Source of the DNA: Hofstenia miamia
Lineage: Eukaryota > Xenacoelomorpha > Acoela
Reading direction: 5' to 3'
NCBI GenBank assembly: GCA_004352715.1
Contig: SCFE01000091.1
Span: 854,331 to 918,330, forward strand
DNA length: 64,000 nt
Position 1 is the stretch's first letter, and every line of letters begins with the position of its first letter. Position numbers and translations under genes: made by a program. This document shows, piece by piece, positions 35,664-46,879 of this stretch. The notes under the pieces were generated by a model. The model had not been told where the DNA came from. It saw nothing but the letters and a program-made list of their open reading frames with translations, and did not search any database.

Positions 35664-35945
35664 CGCCATGTCTAATTACTGATAATGAGTGCTCGGTAAA
35701 TCGCGGGTGAGGTGTTACCAAGTTGTTGAACCATCAGACCTTTCTCTATTATTAACTAGTTATGTTAATCAAATAATTGAGTGTTGACTATCACTGTTTA
35801 GGTGAGAGAGCAGTATGATGTTTCCTCTTCAGTTCTTCCATGGGCTACTGCCCAAAACACAACTCCTCTCCTTCTACAACGATTGTTGAGTCCATGGCAC
35901 CACCTCAGCTCAACTGGGATTAATGATGTGTACCTTACGTTAGCT
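35664..35945. repeat. LTR-1-family fragment between two contig joins
   Basis: Bounded by N at 35663 and 35946. Contains CCTCAGCTCAACTGGGAT and TGTGTACCTTACGTTAGCT, matching the LTR core (CCTCAGCTCAACGAAG at 16743). It replaces LINE sequence that is continuous in the 32.7-33.6 kb copy, so it is probably mis-scaffolded. Confidence 0.6.
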
Positions 35946-35946
35946 N

Positions 35947-36625
35947 AGTTGCACTTGGAATTTCCTGAGAAATTTTTGGTTTATATCTGTGTAGAGTATA
36001 TTGGCATAGTTGAAATGACTTAATATTAGAGCATATATTAATTGAGTTTTTGCTTTAGTTGGAAGTTTTTGAGAAATTAAGTTAATTGCTTGATTCAATA
36101 TGGCCATTTTTCTAACAACATGATTTAGTTGCTCTTCAAAATTTAGATTTATATCAAAAATTATTCCGAGGTGCTTAAAAGACTCAACCTGTGTTATTGA
36201 AATTAAGTTTGTATTTTGAAGTATAAGTAGATTTAGTTTTTGATTTAACAATACAGAATTGAGTTTTTAGTGGATTTACTCTTAGTTTTATAGAAGCAAA
36301 ATATTTAGCAAGAGAAGCACAGTTCGTTTCGAGAATTTGAACTGCTTTTTCAGGAAATTTATTAGAATGAAATAATATTGTGTCATCTGCATATTGTATA
36401 ACGTCACATGTTACTTGCTCGGACAAATCATTTATGTAAATATTAAATAATAAGGGACCCAAAATTGTACCCTGAGGAACCCCATTTTTAGTGCATACCC
36501 AATCTGAAAAAGATTCATTAATTTTAACTCTTTGCATGCGATTGTATAAGTAACTGGAGATAAGACCTATGCTGTCATTAGACAAACCTTATTTACTAAA
36601 TTCTAATACAATATGATTTACATTA
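35947..36625 (-). pseudogene. LINE family A reverse transcriptase fragment
   Basis: Minus-strand frames 36184-36585 and 35940-36251 overlap with a frame change. The first carries the RT core: GLISSYLYNRMQRVKIN, GVPQGTILGPLLFNIYINDL and the catalytic QYADDTILF box, then LRVNPLKTQFCIV. The second continues VESFKHLGIIFDINLNFEEQ and the region after the palm. The order matches CR1/Jockey-type LINEs. The upstream RT part and endonuclease are missing where the (TAAGA)n tail of a family B LINE begins at about 36626. Confidence 0.85.
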
Positions 36626-37268
36626 TAAGATAAGATAAGATAATCTATATTCATTTGAATTTCTTACAATATTTTACTGATATTTCAAATGAATAGCGTC
36701 ATTAACTACTATGTACAAAATGAATGAATGAATAACAAAAATGAAATAAATAAAAAAACAGACTAAAAAATACACTGACTATGGATAGCTTACTAATTTC
36801 GATTTATTGTATAATCGTTATTATAAAATTTAAATCCTATCCATGATCTACTTGATATAAACTTTTGTTTGAGAAATAATTTTAATTCTTTTTTGAATTT
36901 TTTAAGGTTGTCTATTATTTTCATTTCTTTTGGCAATATATTCCAGTTATAAATTGCAGTATTAATAAAGGATTGACTCATAATATTTTTTTTAAATTTA
37001 ACACGTGAGTAGTTTTTTGATCGTTTATTTTGCTTCAGACAATCCGTCAAAAATGAGAATGATATCTTGTTGTAGGGTGGAATTTTCTTTATGAATTTAA
37101 AGAAATAAATGATAATATTGTCAATAATTAACTCTTGTGGAAAAAGAATAGATTTAGAAATATATTGTTTTGTTCTAGAAGAGTTTTTGTTACAAACATT
37201 TAATGCCCATTTTAGTTGAACTCGAAGCTTTTTTATCATTAGGCTGTGTACATTAGTATCTAAGATAT
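36626..37268 (-). mobile_element. 5'-truncated LINE, family B, with (TCTTA)n tail
   Basis: Minus-strand ORF remnant 36793-37287 (INYANILDTN...LRVQLKWALN...SFINTAIYNWNILPKEMK) followed by a 3' region ending TGAATATAGATTATC and a TCTTA-repeat tail. Its 5' end cuts the OB-like gene at 37269. Similar to 38725-39470 and to plus-strand 40346-41044. Confidence 0.8.
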
Positions 37269-37800
37269 TAGCATAGTTTATTGCCACCGGTTGCGATTTC
37301 TATGTCATCATTGCGAAAAAGTTTATTTACCAGAGTCTTGTAATTCTCACCCAATGCATTGACATACCGTCTAGGTAGTAAAAACCATTGTCGAGGCTTA
37401 TCTTTACCGCAATGCCATATCTCGTGTTCAGCTGAACAACATCCTCGCTTGTTAGCCAGAGTTTTTTTGGTAGTTCACTAGCTGGGCTCGCATTTGAAAA
37501 AATACAGGTTGATGGTTGGGAATTAACTTCTCTTAAGCATTGTAAAATATGGTCATCCTTGTTCATGTTGGAGATGGGGAAGATGATCACATTATTATTG
37601 ACTATAGGACGTCTTAGTTTGTGTTGAGTCTTGCGTTTTTCTTTTACATGTGCAGGTGGTGGGGACATCATCTCCTGTGTTAGCGGGTTATAACCATGTG
37701 ATGGCGGTGGGGTTCTGCATAGTTCATCAAATAGACTGTGCAATGAGCCAGATGCTAGCATTTCAATAGACATTGCCAAAAGTGAGAGACGAAATTGCAT
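37269..37800 (-). pseudogene. OB-like small-protein family, copy 2, truncated by a LINE
   Basis: ATG at 37798-37800. The N-terminus MQFRLSLLAMSIEMLAS is followed by a Pro/Ser-rich and basic linker (EKRKTQHKLRRP), then the family core LWLTSEDVVQLNTRYGIAVK and ISLDNGFYYL. A one-base frameshift follows; the neighbouring frame continues RYVNALGENYKTLVNKL to IEIATGG, paralleling LPCRY...GGKV of copy 1. A family B LINE begins right after. GC content and codon use are less AT-biased than nearby. An inverted CCAAT and a TATA-like element lie just upstream, so it may have been expressed from its own promoter. Confidence 0.5.
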
Positions 37801-37950
37801 AGAAGAAAAATAATGATTTTATACAATGAAATGAGATGAATATATAGATTGACCAGCCAATGGAAATACATGGAACTTATGAACAATATTCATTGGTGAA
37901 AAAACGTGATACGATAAATGTGTTAACAAGGTATATAAACAAAAACGGTG
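37801..37950. promoter_or_regulatory. Possible divergent promoter region
   Basis: On the minus strand, CCATTGGCTGG (about 37852-37862) and TCTATATATTC (about 37840-37850) precede the OB-like gene start. On the plus strand, GGTATATAAAC (about 37930) points the other way, ahead of an ATG near 38024 with a donor-like CAG/GTAGGT 30 bases on. Motif-level evidence only. Confidence 0.3.
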
Positions 37951-38349
37951 TGTAGCCTTTGCATGAAGTATAATACCGAAAATGAAATAAACATTGTACA
38001 TAGCAAACATTAATCAATTGAATCATGAAATTTTTTGAAGTGTGTTATTATTCAACAGGTAGGTGTAACCCGTGTAAGTAACGTGTGGTATAGCAAAACA
38101 CAGCGCGCATGTAAACTAAATTGAGTCAGCGTAATGTGTACATGTTGGTCCAAACATGAACCATTGTAAACCTACTTGAAAAATCAATTAAAAAACTGTC
38201 ACAAATCAATTAGCACCTGTCAAAAACACATTAGTGTTAATGTCAAGAGGGTGAGTCAGCAAATAAACACCCGTCAATATCAGTGAATCACCCCTGGTCG
38301 AAATATCAGTTTGTGACCTCAAGTCATGACTTCCTACACTACTCTGATG
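37951..38349. other. Less AT-rich noncoding stretch
   Basis: Contains a possible short first exon (MKFFEVCYYST, from about 38024, donor GTAGGT) and repeated 'aaatcaatta' and 'cacctgtc' words. Nothing firm. Confidence 0.3.
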
Positions 38350-38724
38350 CACTATTACATGCTACTGAAAAAAGGAGAGCATCCCTCGATTAATCACAAC
38401 ATACTTATTGAAAAACTATCTTACTTAGGATTTTCTTGTAATAGTAAGCAATTGATAACTAGTTACCTTAACCAAATATTCCAGAGTTAAATTAAACGAT
38501 ATTTTTTGTGATTGGTTAGCGGTTTACAATGGGGTGCCTCAAGGTTCTCTTCTTTTTAGTATTTCTGTAAATGACATGCAGTCAATAACTAATTGCAATC
38601 TAATTCAATATGCCGATGACATCTGCATCTTCAGCAATAATACATCAATGGACTCAGCAGTGGAATCAGTAGAATTCAATTGCAACAAATGGTCAAAATA
38701 TTTTTCAATGCATAAGTTGATAAT
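38350..38724 (+). pseudogene. LINE family C RT fragment, 5' part
   Basis: Plus-strand frames read SINHNILIEKLSYLGFS, then after a frame break GVPQGSLLFSISVNDM and QYADDICIFSNN, the RT active-site block. It stops at codons KYFSMHKLII because a family B LINE is inserted on the opposite strand. The frame resumes at about 39471. Confidence 0.8.
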
Positions 38725-39470
38725 TAAGATAAGATAAGATAATCTATATTCATTTGAATTTTTTTACAATAGTTTACTGATATTTCAAATGAATAGCGTC
38801 ATTAACTACTATGTACAAAAAATGAATAATAACAAAAATGAAATAAATAAAACAACACTGACTAAAAAATACACTGACTACAGATAGCTTACTAATTTCG
38901 ATTTATTGTATAATCGTTATTAGAAAATTTAAATCCTATCCATGATCTACCTGATATAAACTTTTGTTTGAGAAATAATAATTTTGTTTTTTGAATTTTT
39001 TAAGGTTTTCTATTATTTTCATTTCTTTTGGCAATATATTCCAGTTATAAATTGCAGTATTAATAAAGGCTTGACTCATGATATTTTTATTAAATTTAAC
39101 ACATGAATAGTTTTTTGATCGTTACTTTGCTTCAGAGTCTGTCGAAAATGAATGATATCTTGTAGGATAGAATTTTGTTTATGAATTTGAAGAAGTAAAT
39201 AATATTGTAAATAATTAACTTGTTGAAAAAAGAATAGATTTAGAAATATATTCTTTTGTTTTAGAAGAGTTATTATTACAAACATTTAATGCCCGTTAAG
39301 ATTTGAATCTATTATTACTCCTAGATATTTAAACTTATTAACAGGTATAACATGAATTATTGAAATTAATTGAATAGTCGGAGATGTCCGTTTTTTTTCT
39401 AAAAGGTTGCATTATGCAAAATTCAGTTTTTTTCGTATTAATGCGCAATCTATGCATGTTAAAATAGTTG
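38725..39470 (-). mobile_element. Family B LINE inserted into family C LINE
   Basis: Begins with the (TAAGA)n tract, TCTATATTCA and the family B 3' region (close copy of 36640-37200). At about 39300-39460 it adds an upstream RT piece on the minus strand (KTEFCIMQPF). AATTAA lies at both borders (about 38720 and 39475) and may be the target duplication. Confidence 0.7.
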
Positions 39471-39737
39471 CTCAATTAATGAAGCTAAGACGGAATTTTG
39501 TATTTTGCAGGCCAATAAAATTAATACTGTTAATGTACCTATTGTAGACACTTTCAAGTACTTAGGCGTAACCATTGACTCAAAATTANCCAAAATGACT
39601 TTGAAAATTAATACTGTTAATGTACCTATTGTAGACACTTTCAAGTACTTAGGCGTAACCATTGACTCAAAATTAAAGTTCAACACTCACATTAACAACA
39701 GTTAGAAAACTAGCTATAGGTATAAAATGTAGAAGAA
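39471..39737 (+). pseudogene. LINE family C RT fragment, continuation, with a contig overlap
   Basis: Resumes the plus-strand RT with NEAKTEFCILQ, then INTVNVPIVDTFKYLGVTID. About 75 bp are repeated exactly on either side of the single N at 39589 (overlapping contig ends). Ends near 39720, then switches to the 35-kb gene copy. Confidence 0.75.
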
Positions 39738-40010
39738 ATGATTACTTTTATCAAATCTCTGAATTTGTCTGGTAGAATAGAAACTATGTTTTGGGGATGC
39801 GATAGAATGAACTGTGAGTTTTTAAGTCGGTTAATATGTCAGCATGTAGAAAATTTACTCAATCACGGTTATCAGTACCCGCAGAACATGGGAAATTCTA
39901 TAGACTGTATAAAAGATTATTTTACATTTCTACGTCGAATGAACACTCAAAAAGGTATATTATTATCACCATTTGCTAATAATCAATGTAAATTTAAAAA
40001 TGTATTGTAA
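39738..40010 (+). pseudogene. Unknown element gene, C-terminal copy 2
   Basis: Near-identical to 35135-35335, with the stop changed (TTGA to TCGA) so that the frame runs on to NVL and TAA at 40010. It lacks the N-terminal half found in copy 1; LINE sequence lies there instead. The downstream TIR-like flank and LINE A tail are also shared with the 35-kb locus, indicating a segmental or assembly duplication. Confidence 0.5.
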
Positions 40011-40104
40011 AAGCACTGTAACTAATAATGATTTTTACTAGTATTATTTTTTATAAAACTGTACATGTAGAAGGATGTGTAGAAAACAAAACTATATTTT
40101 TATT

Positions 40105-40345
40105 TACTAGAAAAAGAAGAAGAAAAATCTATATTCAGAAATTGTTGTAACAATAAATAGAAATACTGATAACAAATTCTGAAAGCGTCAAGAAAGTAAT
40201 ACAAAATTAAACAAAACAAAAGAAAACAACGAATATTTGCAAATAAAAAGTGCTTAACTTGGACTATGACGATTGCTAGTTTCTATTAAGAGTAATCAGG
40301 ATTATAAAATTTATAACCTCGCTATTTCAGTTTTTTTAATATGTA
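40105..40345 (-). mobile_element. LINE family A 3' tail
   Basis: AGAAGAAG tract, TCTATATTCA and the same 3' region as 32724-32960. Confidence 0.75.
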
Positions 40346-41044
40346 TGACACTAGTAGTAAAGCAGTACCACCTTGTGCAATTATTCAATTCTTCCAGGCT
40401 TTTATCATGAGCCACCTTAATTATGCAAACATTATATTTACTGATCTAAGTGAAAACTTGACATTCAATTAAAATGGGCACTAAATATCTCAGCAAAAAA
40501 TTCATCGAAAACTCAACATTACATTTCTAGGTCAATTCTCTTTCCAAAACAACTCGTCATTTTCAATACTTTGCTAACAATTTTCAAACTAGTAAAAAAT
40601 CTATCGCCTTATAATTCAATTAAATTCTCGGGATTTGCGCATAAACGGAATTCAAGATCTAAAATTTTTACATGTGTTAAATATAAGAAAAAAGTTTTGA
40701 AGAAATCTTTCATTAATGTCGCAATTCGAGCCTGGAATTCGCTACCTAAAGAAATTAAAAGCTTTTAAAAAGCGTTTAATATAATCTTCCTTAAGCAAAA
40801 ATATATTTCAAGTACATCATGGCTAGGATTTAAATTTTGCAACAATAACTATACGATAACTCGTCATTAAAATAACAATATAAAGTAATTCATCCATAGC
40901 CTGTAAGAATTGTTACTTTTTGTAATGCATGTTGATTTGTAGATTCGTTATTTTTTTTGTAATTTATGACGCTATTCAGATAAATTATCAGTTATTGAAT
41001 TGTAAACATTTATCTGAATATAGAATCTCTTATCTTATCTTATT
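40346..41044 (+). mobile_element. Family B-like LINE 3' end, plus strand
   Basis: Decayed RT C-terminal region: AFIMSHLNYANIIFTDL near 40400 and LTIFKLVKNLSPYNSIKF to FINVAIRAWNSLPKEIK at 40571-40768, with frameshifts. The 3' region ends CTGAATATAGAATC followed by TCTTATCTTATCTTA (41029-41044). The whole tail is the mirror of 36626 and 38725. Confidence 0.8.
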
Positions 41045-41114
41045 AATACTGCAAATAACGTGAACCATAATAAAACAAATATTTTAAGAACAGTGAGTTG
41101 TGACAATATTTTAC

Positions 41115-41120
41115 TTTATT
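41115..41120 (-). terminator. Polyadenylation signal AATAAA
   Basis: AATAAA on the minus strand, just downstream of the terminal-exon stop codon. Confidence 0.5.
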
Positions 41121-41145
41121 TAATACAAATTAAAATAAATACAAA

Positions 41146-41341
41146 TTAAGAAATTGAGCACCAATAGTTCGATGACTGCAAAGCATTTTCTTCTGCCAAT
41201 CGATCATTACGTCTGGCGAGCCTAGATGCAAATAACTCCGAATCACTGGCAGAATCATCGTTTGATTCAACATCAGTGTCAGCACTAGATGCTGCCATAC
41301 GATGGTCTTTCAATATTTGAACCACTGATTCGTAATTACTA
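41146..41341 (-). CDS. Terminal exon of a host gene
   Basis: After an acceptor (AAATTTTAG) the frame encodes SNYESVVQILKDHRMAASS, an acidic Ser/Asp tract (DTDVESNDDSASDSELF), then ASRLARRNDRLAEENALQ and a TAA stop at 41146-41148. A consensus AATAAA lies 25-30 bases beyond the stop on the same strand (41115-41120), so this reads as a genuine 3' end. An alternative acceptor 15 bases upstream keeps the same phase. I do not recognise the protein. The acidic serine run is CK2-like and the final helix is charged. Further exons would lie at higher coordinates; the exon blocks at 46-47.7 kb are on the same strand and may or may not belong to it. Confidence 0.5.
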
Positions 41342-42299
41342 CTAAAATTTAGACAACTAAAAATTGTTTCAACAAAATGCATGTTATCAAAGAAATGCTT
41401 TACAAATAATACCAATAAATCCGTATAAACAATAGAACGGAAGAGGCAACAATTTTTTAATAGCTTTTTTAACATTTCCTACATATTTATATGTTAATAC
41501 ATATTTACAAAGTTTAACAAACATATACAATAAAATAAGAAAAAAATAAAAAAAGTGTTAAAATAAATACATTTTAAAATTAGTAATTTCGCCTAGGGCA
41601 CATACAAAAACTGTTTTCTACATTAACGCCTATATATTTCATGACAACTATTCATTTTTACATACATTTAAGGTAAATGAAATAAAAATAACTAATATAT
41701 AAATATGACCATGCTACCCTTAAAATGGCATCATTTTGATACAACTCAGAAAAATTAGGGATCTCGTAATTGAAATAAAGTGCATCCAGCTTGATTTCTT
41801 TGTTATTATCTCAATGCAGAAGCAGAATAAACCATTTTAATTTCCAAAGAAGACCATCTATATATATAGATGTTTTATTTGACTGCAACAAGAGATGGCA
41901 GTAGTAATTTACAAATGTGAAAAATTCAGAAATGCATAATAAAAAAGTTCTCTATGTAATTTGCTTTACAGTGTGACAAACAAAGCATACGTCATTTTAC
42001 TAACAATGTATGTTTATAGAATAGTTCTAAATCTTCTTCATTAAATCCTTTCCTTTTTAAGAATGCAAGAAGCATAAGTGATTTGCTGCATTTTCATTTT
42101 TTTATTTCTGATTCTAAACTCAAACTTTTATCTATTTCTACACGTAATAACTTTGCCTTTGTAACTTGCTTAATCTCCGTTCTATTTACAATTAGGGGTG
42201 GTGGCGGTGAAGGTACTCCTCTTGTAGTATTCCTTATAATTTCATAATTTTGTTTAGATTTAATTGCAAAAAAATTTTTTTGTTTTCAATTTTCTTTAT
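41342..42299. other. Noncoding and LINE 3' region
   Basis: Contains no clear gene. The part above about 42050 probably belongs to the 3' end of the minus-strand LINE. Confidence 0.35.
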
Positions 42300-44053
42300 C
42301 AAGTTACTTATTTCATTATATGCATTATCTTCGTTTGCATGTTATATCATCAGCAAACTTCACAAGAGATCCTTTCTTTATTTTTAAGTCATTAATTAAT
42401 ATAGGGAACAGTCGTAGACCATGTACAATTCCTTCTTGCATCCCCAAGATTTCTTTAGTGGTTTTGAAAGACTTCCATCTATGTGTGTTATAAGTGATCT
42501 GTCTTCCAAGAACGATTTGTAACAGAGTATATACACCCTTAACTCTTCATACTCACCTAAGCAGCTTAGTAAAATATTATGTTCCACATTATTGAATGCT
42601 TTTGTAAAATCAAATAGAAATTTCTTAAAATACAAGGGCTCTTTTCAAGTTTCATGAACCAGTAATTATAAATTACAGTTAATGCATGTGACGCTCTTTC
42701 ATAAGCATATTGATCTTCATGAATGATTTCTCTAAAGTATGATTCCGTCAATTGACAAATATATATTTCTAGTCCTCATGCATGGATTTCTGAAATCACT
42801 ATTGGTCTTAAATCACTTGGCTTAGCTACGTTTAGATTTTTCGGAATCGGAACCATTAAATCACTTTTCCATAATGAAGGAAAAGCTTTTATTACGAATA
42901 CAGAATGATCAGATAATATGAATAAGCTTACTGAAAACTAGTGCATGTCTTCTCCAAAACGAAGATTGATATCGTCCTGTCGCCTTCTTAATGTTGCTTA
43001 GAAAATCATAAACTTGTTATTCTTGCGGTAATGCTATTTGTTCATTATGGGTGGAATCATTTTCCCAATTTAATGAATCATCGGATGCACATATATTTGC
43101 AAATATGCGTTAATACTTTCATCTACTTCTTAAGTTGTTTCATCCTTGTTCAGTAATCTTGATATAGTTGCTGTTTTTCCGAATTTTCCCCTGAGTTTTT
43201 ACATAATTCCATCACTTCTTACTTCCTTTTTCTCCTAGAGATGCTGTTAGTTTTATTTTCTGAAATCTACGTCCTTCCTCTATCTGCTTAGATATTTTTT
43301 TACTTTTTGCCTATTATTTTTTTGAGCGCCATGTTTTTTATTCAATAAATATTTTAGAAAAAAGTGTTATCCATGTAGGATCTTTGTTTGAAATTTTGAT
43401 TTTCGTTCTTGGATACATTGAATAAATTCTGTCCAAGATATTGTAAATATTGTTAGTCAAAACATCCCAGTCATCATTTATAAGCTAGTTCCCAATATAC
43501 TTGCCAAAGGTACTTTCTATTTTACAATGTAATTTTTCACAAAGATCAATAACAAAATTTGCTTGTAAGATTTATCTCTCTTTCTATTGAAGGGTTCATA
43601 AAGAACACAAATGTGATCGGAATTTCCAAAGAGCTGGATTTTTTCAGGCATCTTATAAACATGATCCATATTTGTAAAATTCTTGTCAAGTTCTACACAT
43701 CCCCTTGTGGGAAAATTTATTACTAAATTTAATGCGAGTTCATCTATTATATACTGTTGTGGAGATATATTTATGTCACCTGCTATCAATATATAAATAT
43801 TTGGATCATAATCTTCACGAAAATTCTGAATTTCGTTTATCATTAAGCTTTCAAATCTTTTGTATGTTACATCGGTATAACAATAATGTCCATAGAATCC
43901 TATGCATATGAGTTCAAATTTACAATCACATATATGTACACCAGTAAATTCAACATCGTAATCTTCGTATTTTAGAATTTGTCTAGACTTATGTTTTACT
44001 TGCATAATAGTGACCTCTCCTCCTTTTTCTCGTATTGTTTTGCTTCTTATCAC
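42300..44053 (-). pseudogene. LINE family D endonuclease-RT ORF2, decayed
   Basis: Minus strand. An APE-type endonuclease at 43517-44053 shows GGEVTIMQVK, ILIAGDINI (the GDxN motif), NMDHVY and NSDHICVLYEP (the catalytic SDH motif). The RT follows after a decayed stretch: LWKSDLMVPIPKN then DLRPIVIS near 42790-42870; HEDQYAYERASHALT (42566-42751); FLFDFTKAFNNVEHNILL (42396-42635); then LINDLKIKKG and FADDI near 42350. Several frame changes separate these. Motif order fits a CR1/Jockey-type LINE. It would nick target DNA and prime reverse transcription from it; this copy is dead. Confidence 0.85.
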
Positions 44054-44265
44054 TCTATGAGCTTGATAATTTACTATATCTTGTAGAATAATTGAGTTCT
44101 CATCAACCCATGTTTCACTTATAACTGCAACACTAACGAATTTTTTTAAATACCATTTCTAATTCTGGCATTATTTAGGATTTGTGCATTGCTTAGAAGA
44201 ACAAATAGTAGTTTAAATTGTTTTGTTATCTTTTATGTTTGCTTCTCTATATTACTTCGTACAAT

Positions 44266-44661
44266 TCATTTATTTTGTGTATTCCCGCAAAAATCTGTTC
44301 TTTTAATTAACAGCTTTTTTGCTTTTTCATGTTCGCTGCATTCCCTAAATCCGCTAATAAGTTTGGAACTTTTGCAGTTCATGCATTTTTTTGTGATCAT
44401 TCTTATTTCTGCAATTCTTAGATTCATGATTGTCACTGCAGAATTTGCAGATAAATGCATTTTGCAGAATCTTGCAATATGGCCATACATTAAGCACTTT
44501 CTAAATTGCATTGGCTGAATGAAAGGTTCTACAGGACAAATTTTGTTTCCTACACGCACTTTTTCATTTGATATAATGTAATTGAATTTTTCAGGAGTAG
44601 TTCTAATGGCAAAATTTTTTTCTTTATTCCTTAAATTATAGTGGAAAAATTTTTTTCGCAT
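44266..44661 (-). pseudogene. LINE family D ORF1 (gag-like) fragment
   Basis: Immediately upstream of the endonuclease ORF. EPFIQPMQFRKCLMYGHIA then RFC is a zinc knuckle that has lost its first Cys (Phe in that position). KKCMNCKSSKLI begins a second. CSEHEKAKKLL resembles the end of Jockey-type ORF1 proteins. The N-terminal part (TTPEKFNYIISNEKVRVGNK) resembles the RNA-binding core of such gag proteins. Truncated at its 5' end near 44661. Confidence 0.65.
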
Positions 44662-45991
44662 TCTCCAAAATGTTCACCACATTGAAGTTCTACTACATCT
44701 AAGAAATCATAATTAATATTCACAAATTATGGAATATTTCTAATTAGAATGCAAAGCATCTCTAAATATTGAAATTATTGTTTCTTTGTCGAATGATGCA
44801 TCTACGTTTAGTTCAAGTGCAATGGAATTAAAAAAACAAACGTCTAGTGAAATAGGCAGAGCATCAAAAAATATATTAAGGGAAAGGCCTTGACCGAATC
44901 ATATTGATCTACGCACTGCAAATGAGGTAAACCAAATGCGCAACTGCTCAGCATTTTATTGCGAAATTTACTTGAAAGTCATCTGTGATGCCTGTTTCAG
45001 AAAAGAAGTCCCGTTTGTTAAATACACAAGCTTTAGTGTGCAAAATACTTACTTTCAAATGAATTTTACTGCATATTCCCAAAGCTCATTTTTTCATTAT
45101 CAAACATTACGATTAGATTTCTTTACTGAAGATTTGATTTGTCTCATTTAACTATTTATATTTGACTTATAATTTATAGATTTCACACTCGCATATTGTA
45201 TTAATAGACATACTGGGTAATATAGAGTTTGCAGATTCATAGCCAGATAAATACATGTATTACGCATACGAATATTACTCATAGCTATACATTCGACAGA
45301 ATATGCACATGTAGGCCATTTCTACTACTATATAGTGTCTACATGTCTACATATCTTGAAGCTACAAAAAGGTCAATATTGAAAAAGAAATGAACCCTTG
45401 TACCCTTTCTGTTGAAACATTGCATTTTTGACTTGATATCAAATTGATACCGCTACCATTCTGGGGTGAATTTTCGTTGGCAATTTCAGTGTTAAAAATT
45501 CACATACATTTAAATAAGTAATTAAATAAAAGGTAATAAATAACTTGCAACTGAAGAAGTCATACTATGAAGTATTAAATAGTTACAAAACTTGATGCAT
45601 ATTACAGTAGGATCGTTCAAACATGACACGGATCTTTTTTGAACTAGGATTCATTCAACACTTATGAATTAAAACAAATGGACAATATATTGAAAAAGAT
45701 TGACTGAATTATTGATCTTCAAAAACCACAGTACCTCGAATACATTGCAATTTAGATGGTTTGTAGTTCTCCAGGAGAAATATTACTCTCAGATAAAATG
45801 AACCAACCACAAATGACAAAATCTCGCCTAGCAAGCAAATGTTTAATCTTATCCTTGTTTAACATTTTATATTTGGCATTTCCACTTCTATAGTATAATG
45901 TGAGAGTTCCTCTTAACTGATTAAACGTGTTGTGAACGGTACCTGCAACCCTCGCACTTTTGCTATGCTGCAGTGGTGTTACGACGGCTGT
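44662..45991. other. Less AT-rich stretch, nothing recognised
   Basis: No coding region I can support. Probably intron or intergenic sequence of the minus-strand host locus. Confidence 0.35.
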
Positions 45992-46385
45992 TTATGTACT
46001 TCTATTAGGATGGCGGTGAGAAACTTGTAATGACATGCCGTTGCACATTCTCAAAAGAGGAAAGACCCTCTTCATTTTTTTATTCATTTCATCAATAAAT
46101 TTCATTTCTTTACATGGGGATTTCTTCATAAATTTCAGACCCTTTCGACTAGCATGCAAACAGTATTGCAAATTCAATATTATTGGATTAAGGAATTTCT
46201 TAATTCAGACTAAGACCTTCGAATAGAAACACTGCTTGAATTTTGTCCTTTAGCACAAATTTGCTCCAACAGATAATAGATAAGATAGGCAGAACGATGT
46301 TTATTATAGGTTGAAAACTTCAATTTCTTAACCAATCGGCCCAGAGATTTATAGCTGCCCGTTCGTCTGAAAATTTCTTCCCATA
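45992..46385 (-). CDS. Two coupled host exons, end of an unknown gene
   Basis: Exon A (46217-46385) follows acceptor TTTCATTAG and reads WEEIFRRTGSYKSLGRLV, KKLKFSTYNKHRSAYLIYYL, LEQICAKG; it ends at a GT donor in phase 2. Exon B (45992-46148) follows acceptor GCATGCTAG, completes the split codon and reads RKGLKFMKKSPCKEMKFIDE to SHRHPNRST with a TAA stop. The 68-bp intron is in phase on both sides, which supports real splicing. The protein is basic and helical; I do not recognise it. The donor is not a strong consensus (GTCTTA). Same strand as the WD40-like exons 500 bp upstream, possibly one gene. Confidence 0.45.
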
Positions 46386-46879
46386 CTAATGAAATGATTA
46401 TGAAATGTTATTGGCGCATGACACGGTTGTTGAAAATATTTAATCCACAGCCTGACTCAAGTGTCGGTTTGACCCGTTCCCCACTATGATATATACAGAA
46501 ACAGGAATGTAGAAGAATTTCGATCAAAATAAGCGTGAGAGAGAAACTGCAAATACGCATAACAAAAACAAGTAAGGAAAATATCAATATAAATACTTGT
46601 AAAAGGCAGTATCTAGCAGGCTATTACACTTATGTGAATAATTCAAAAAATTTAAATTAATTAGGCCAATCAAGTTATTCGCCGTTCAGATGCAATGTTT
46701 GGAATTATTAAGCATTGTTTTTGGCTGACATGAGAATAACTTTTTATTCAATTTGGATATAGGGGTGCCTTTAAACGCATTGCAAACACGTCCGAAGCGC
46801 GCTTGCAACTACAACTGATTAGAGAATGCTCACATTTAAAGAGCATAAAAATACGCAAAGATCGCAAATTTACTAAGAA

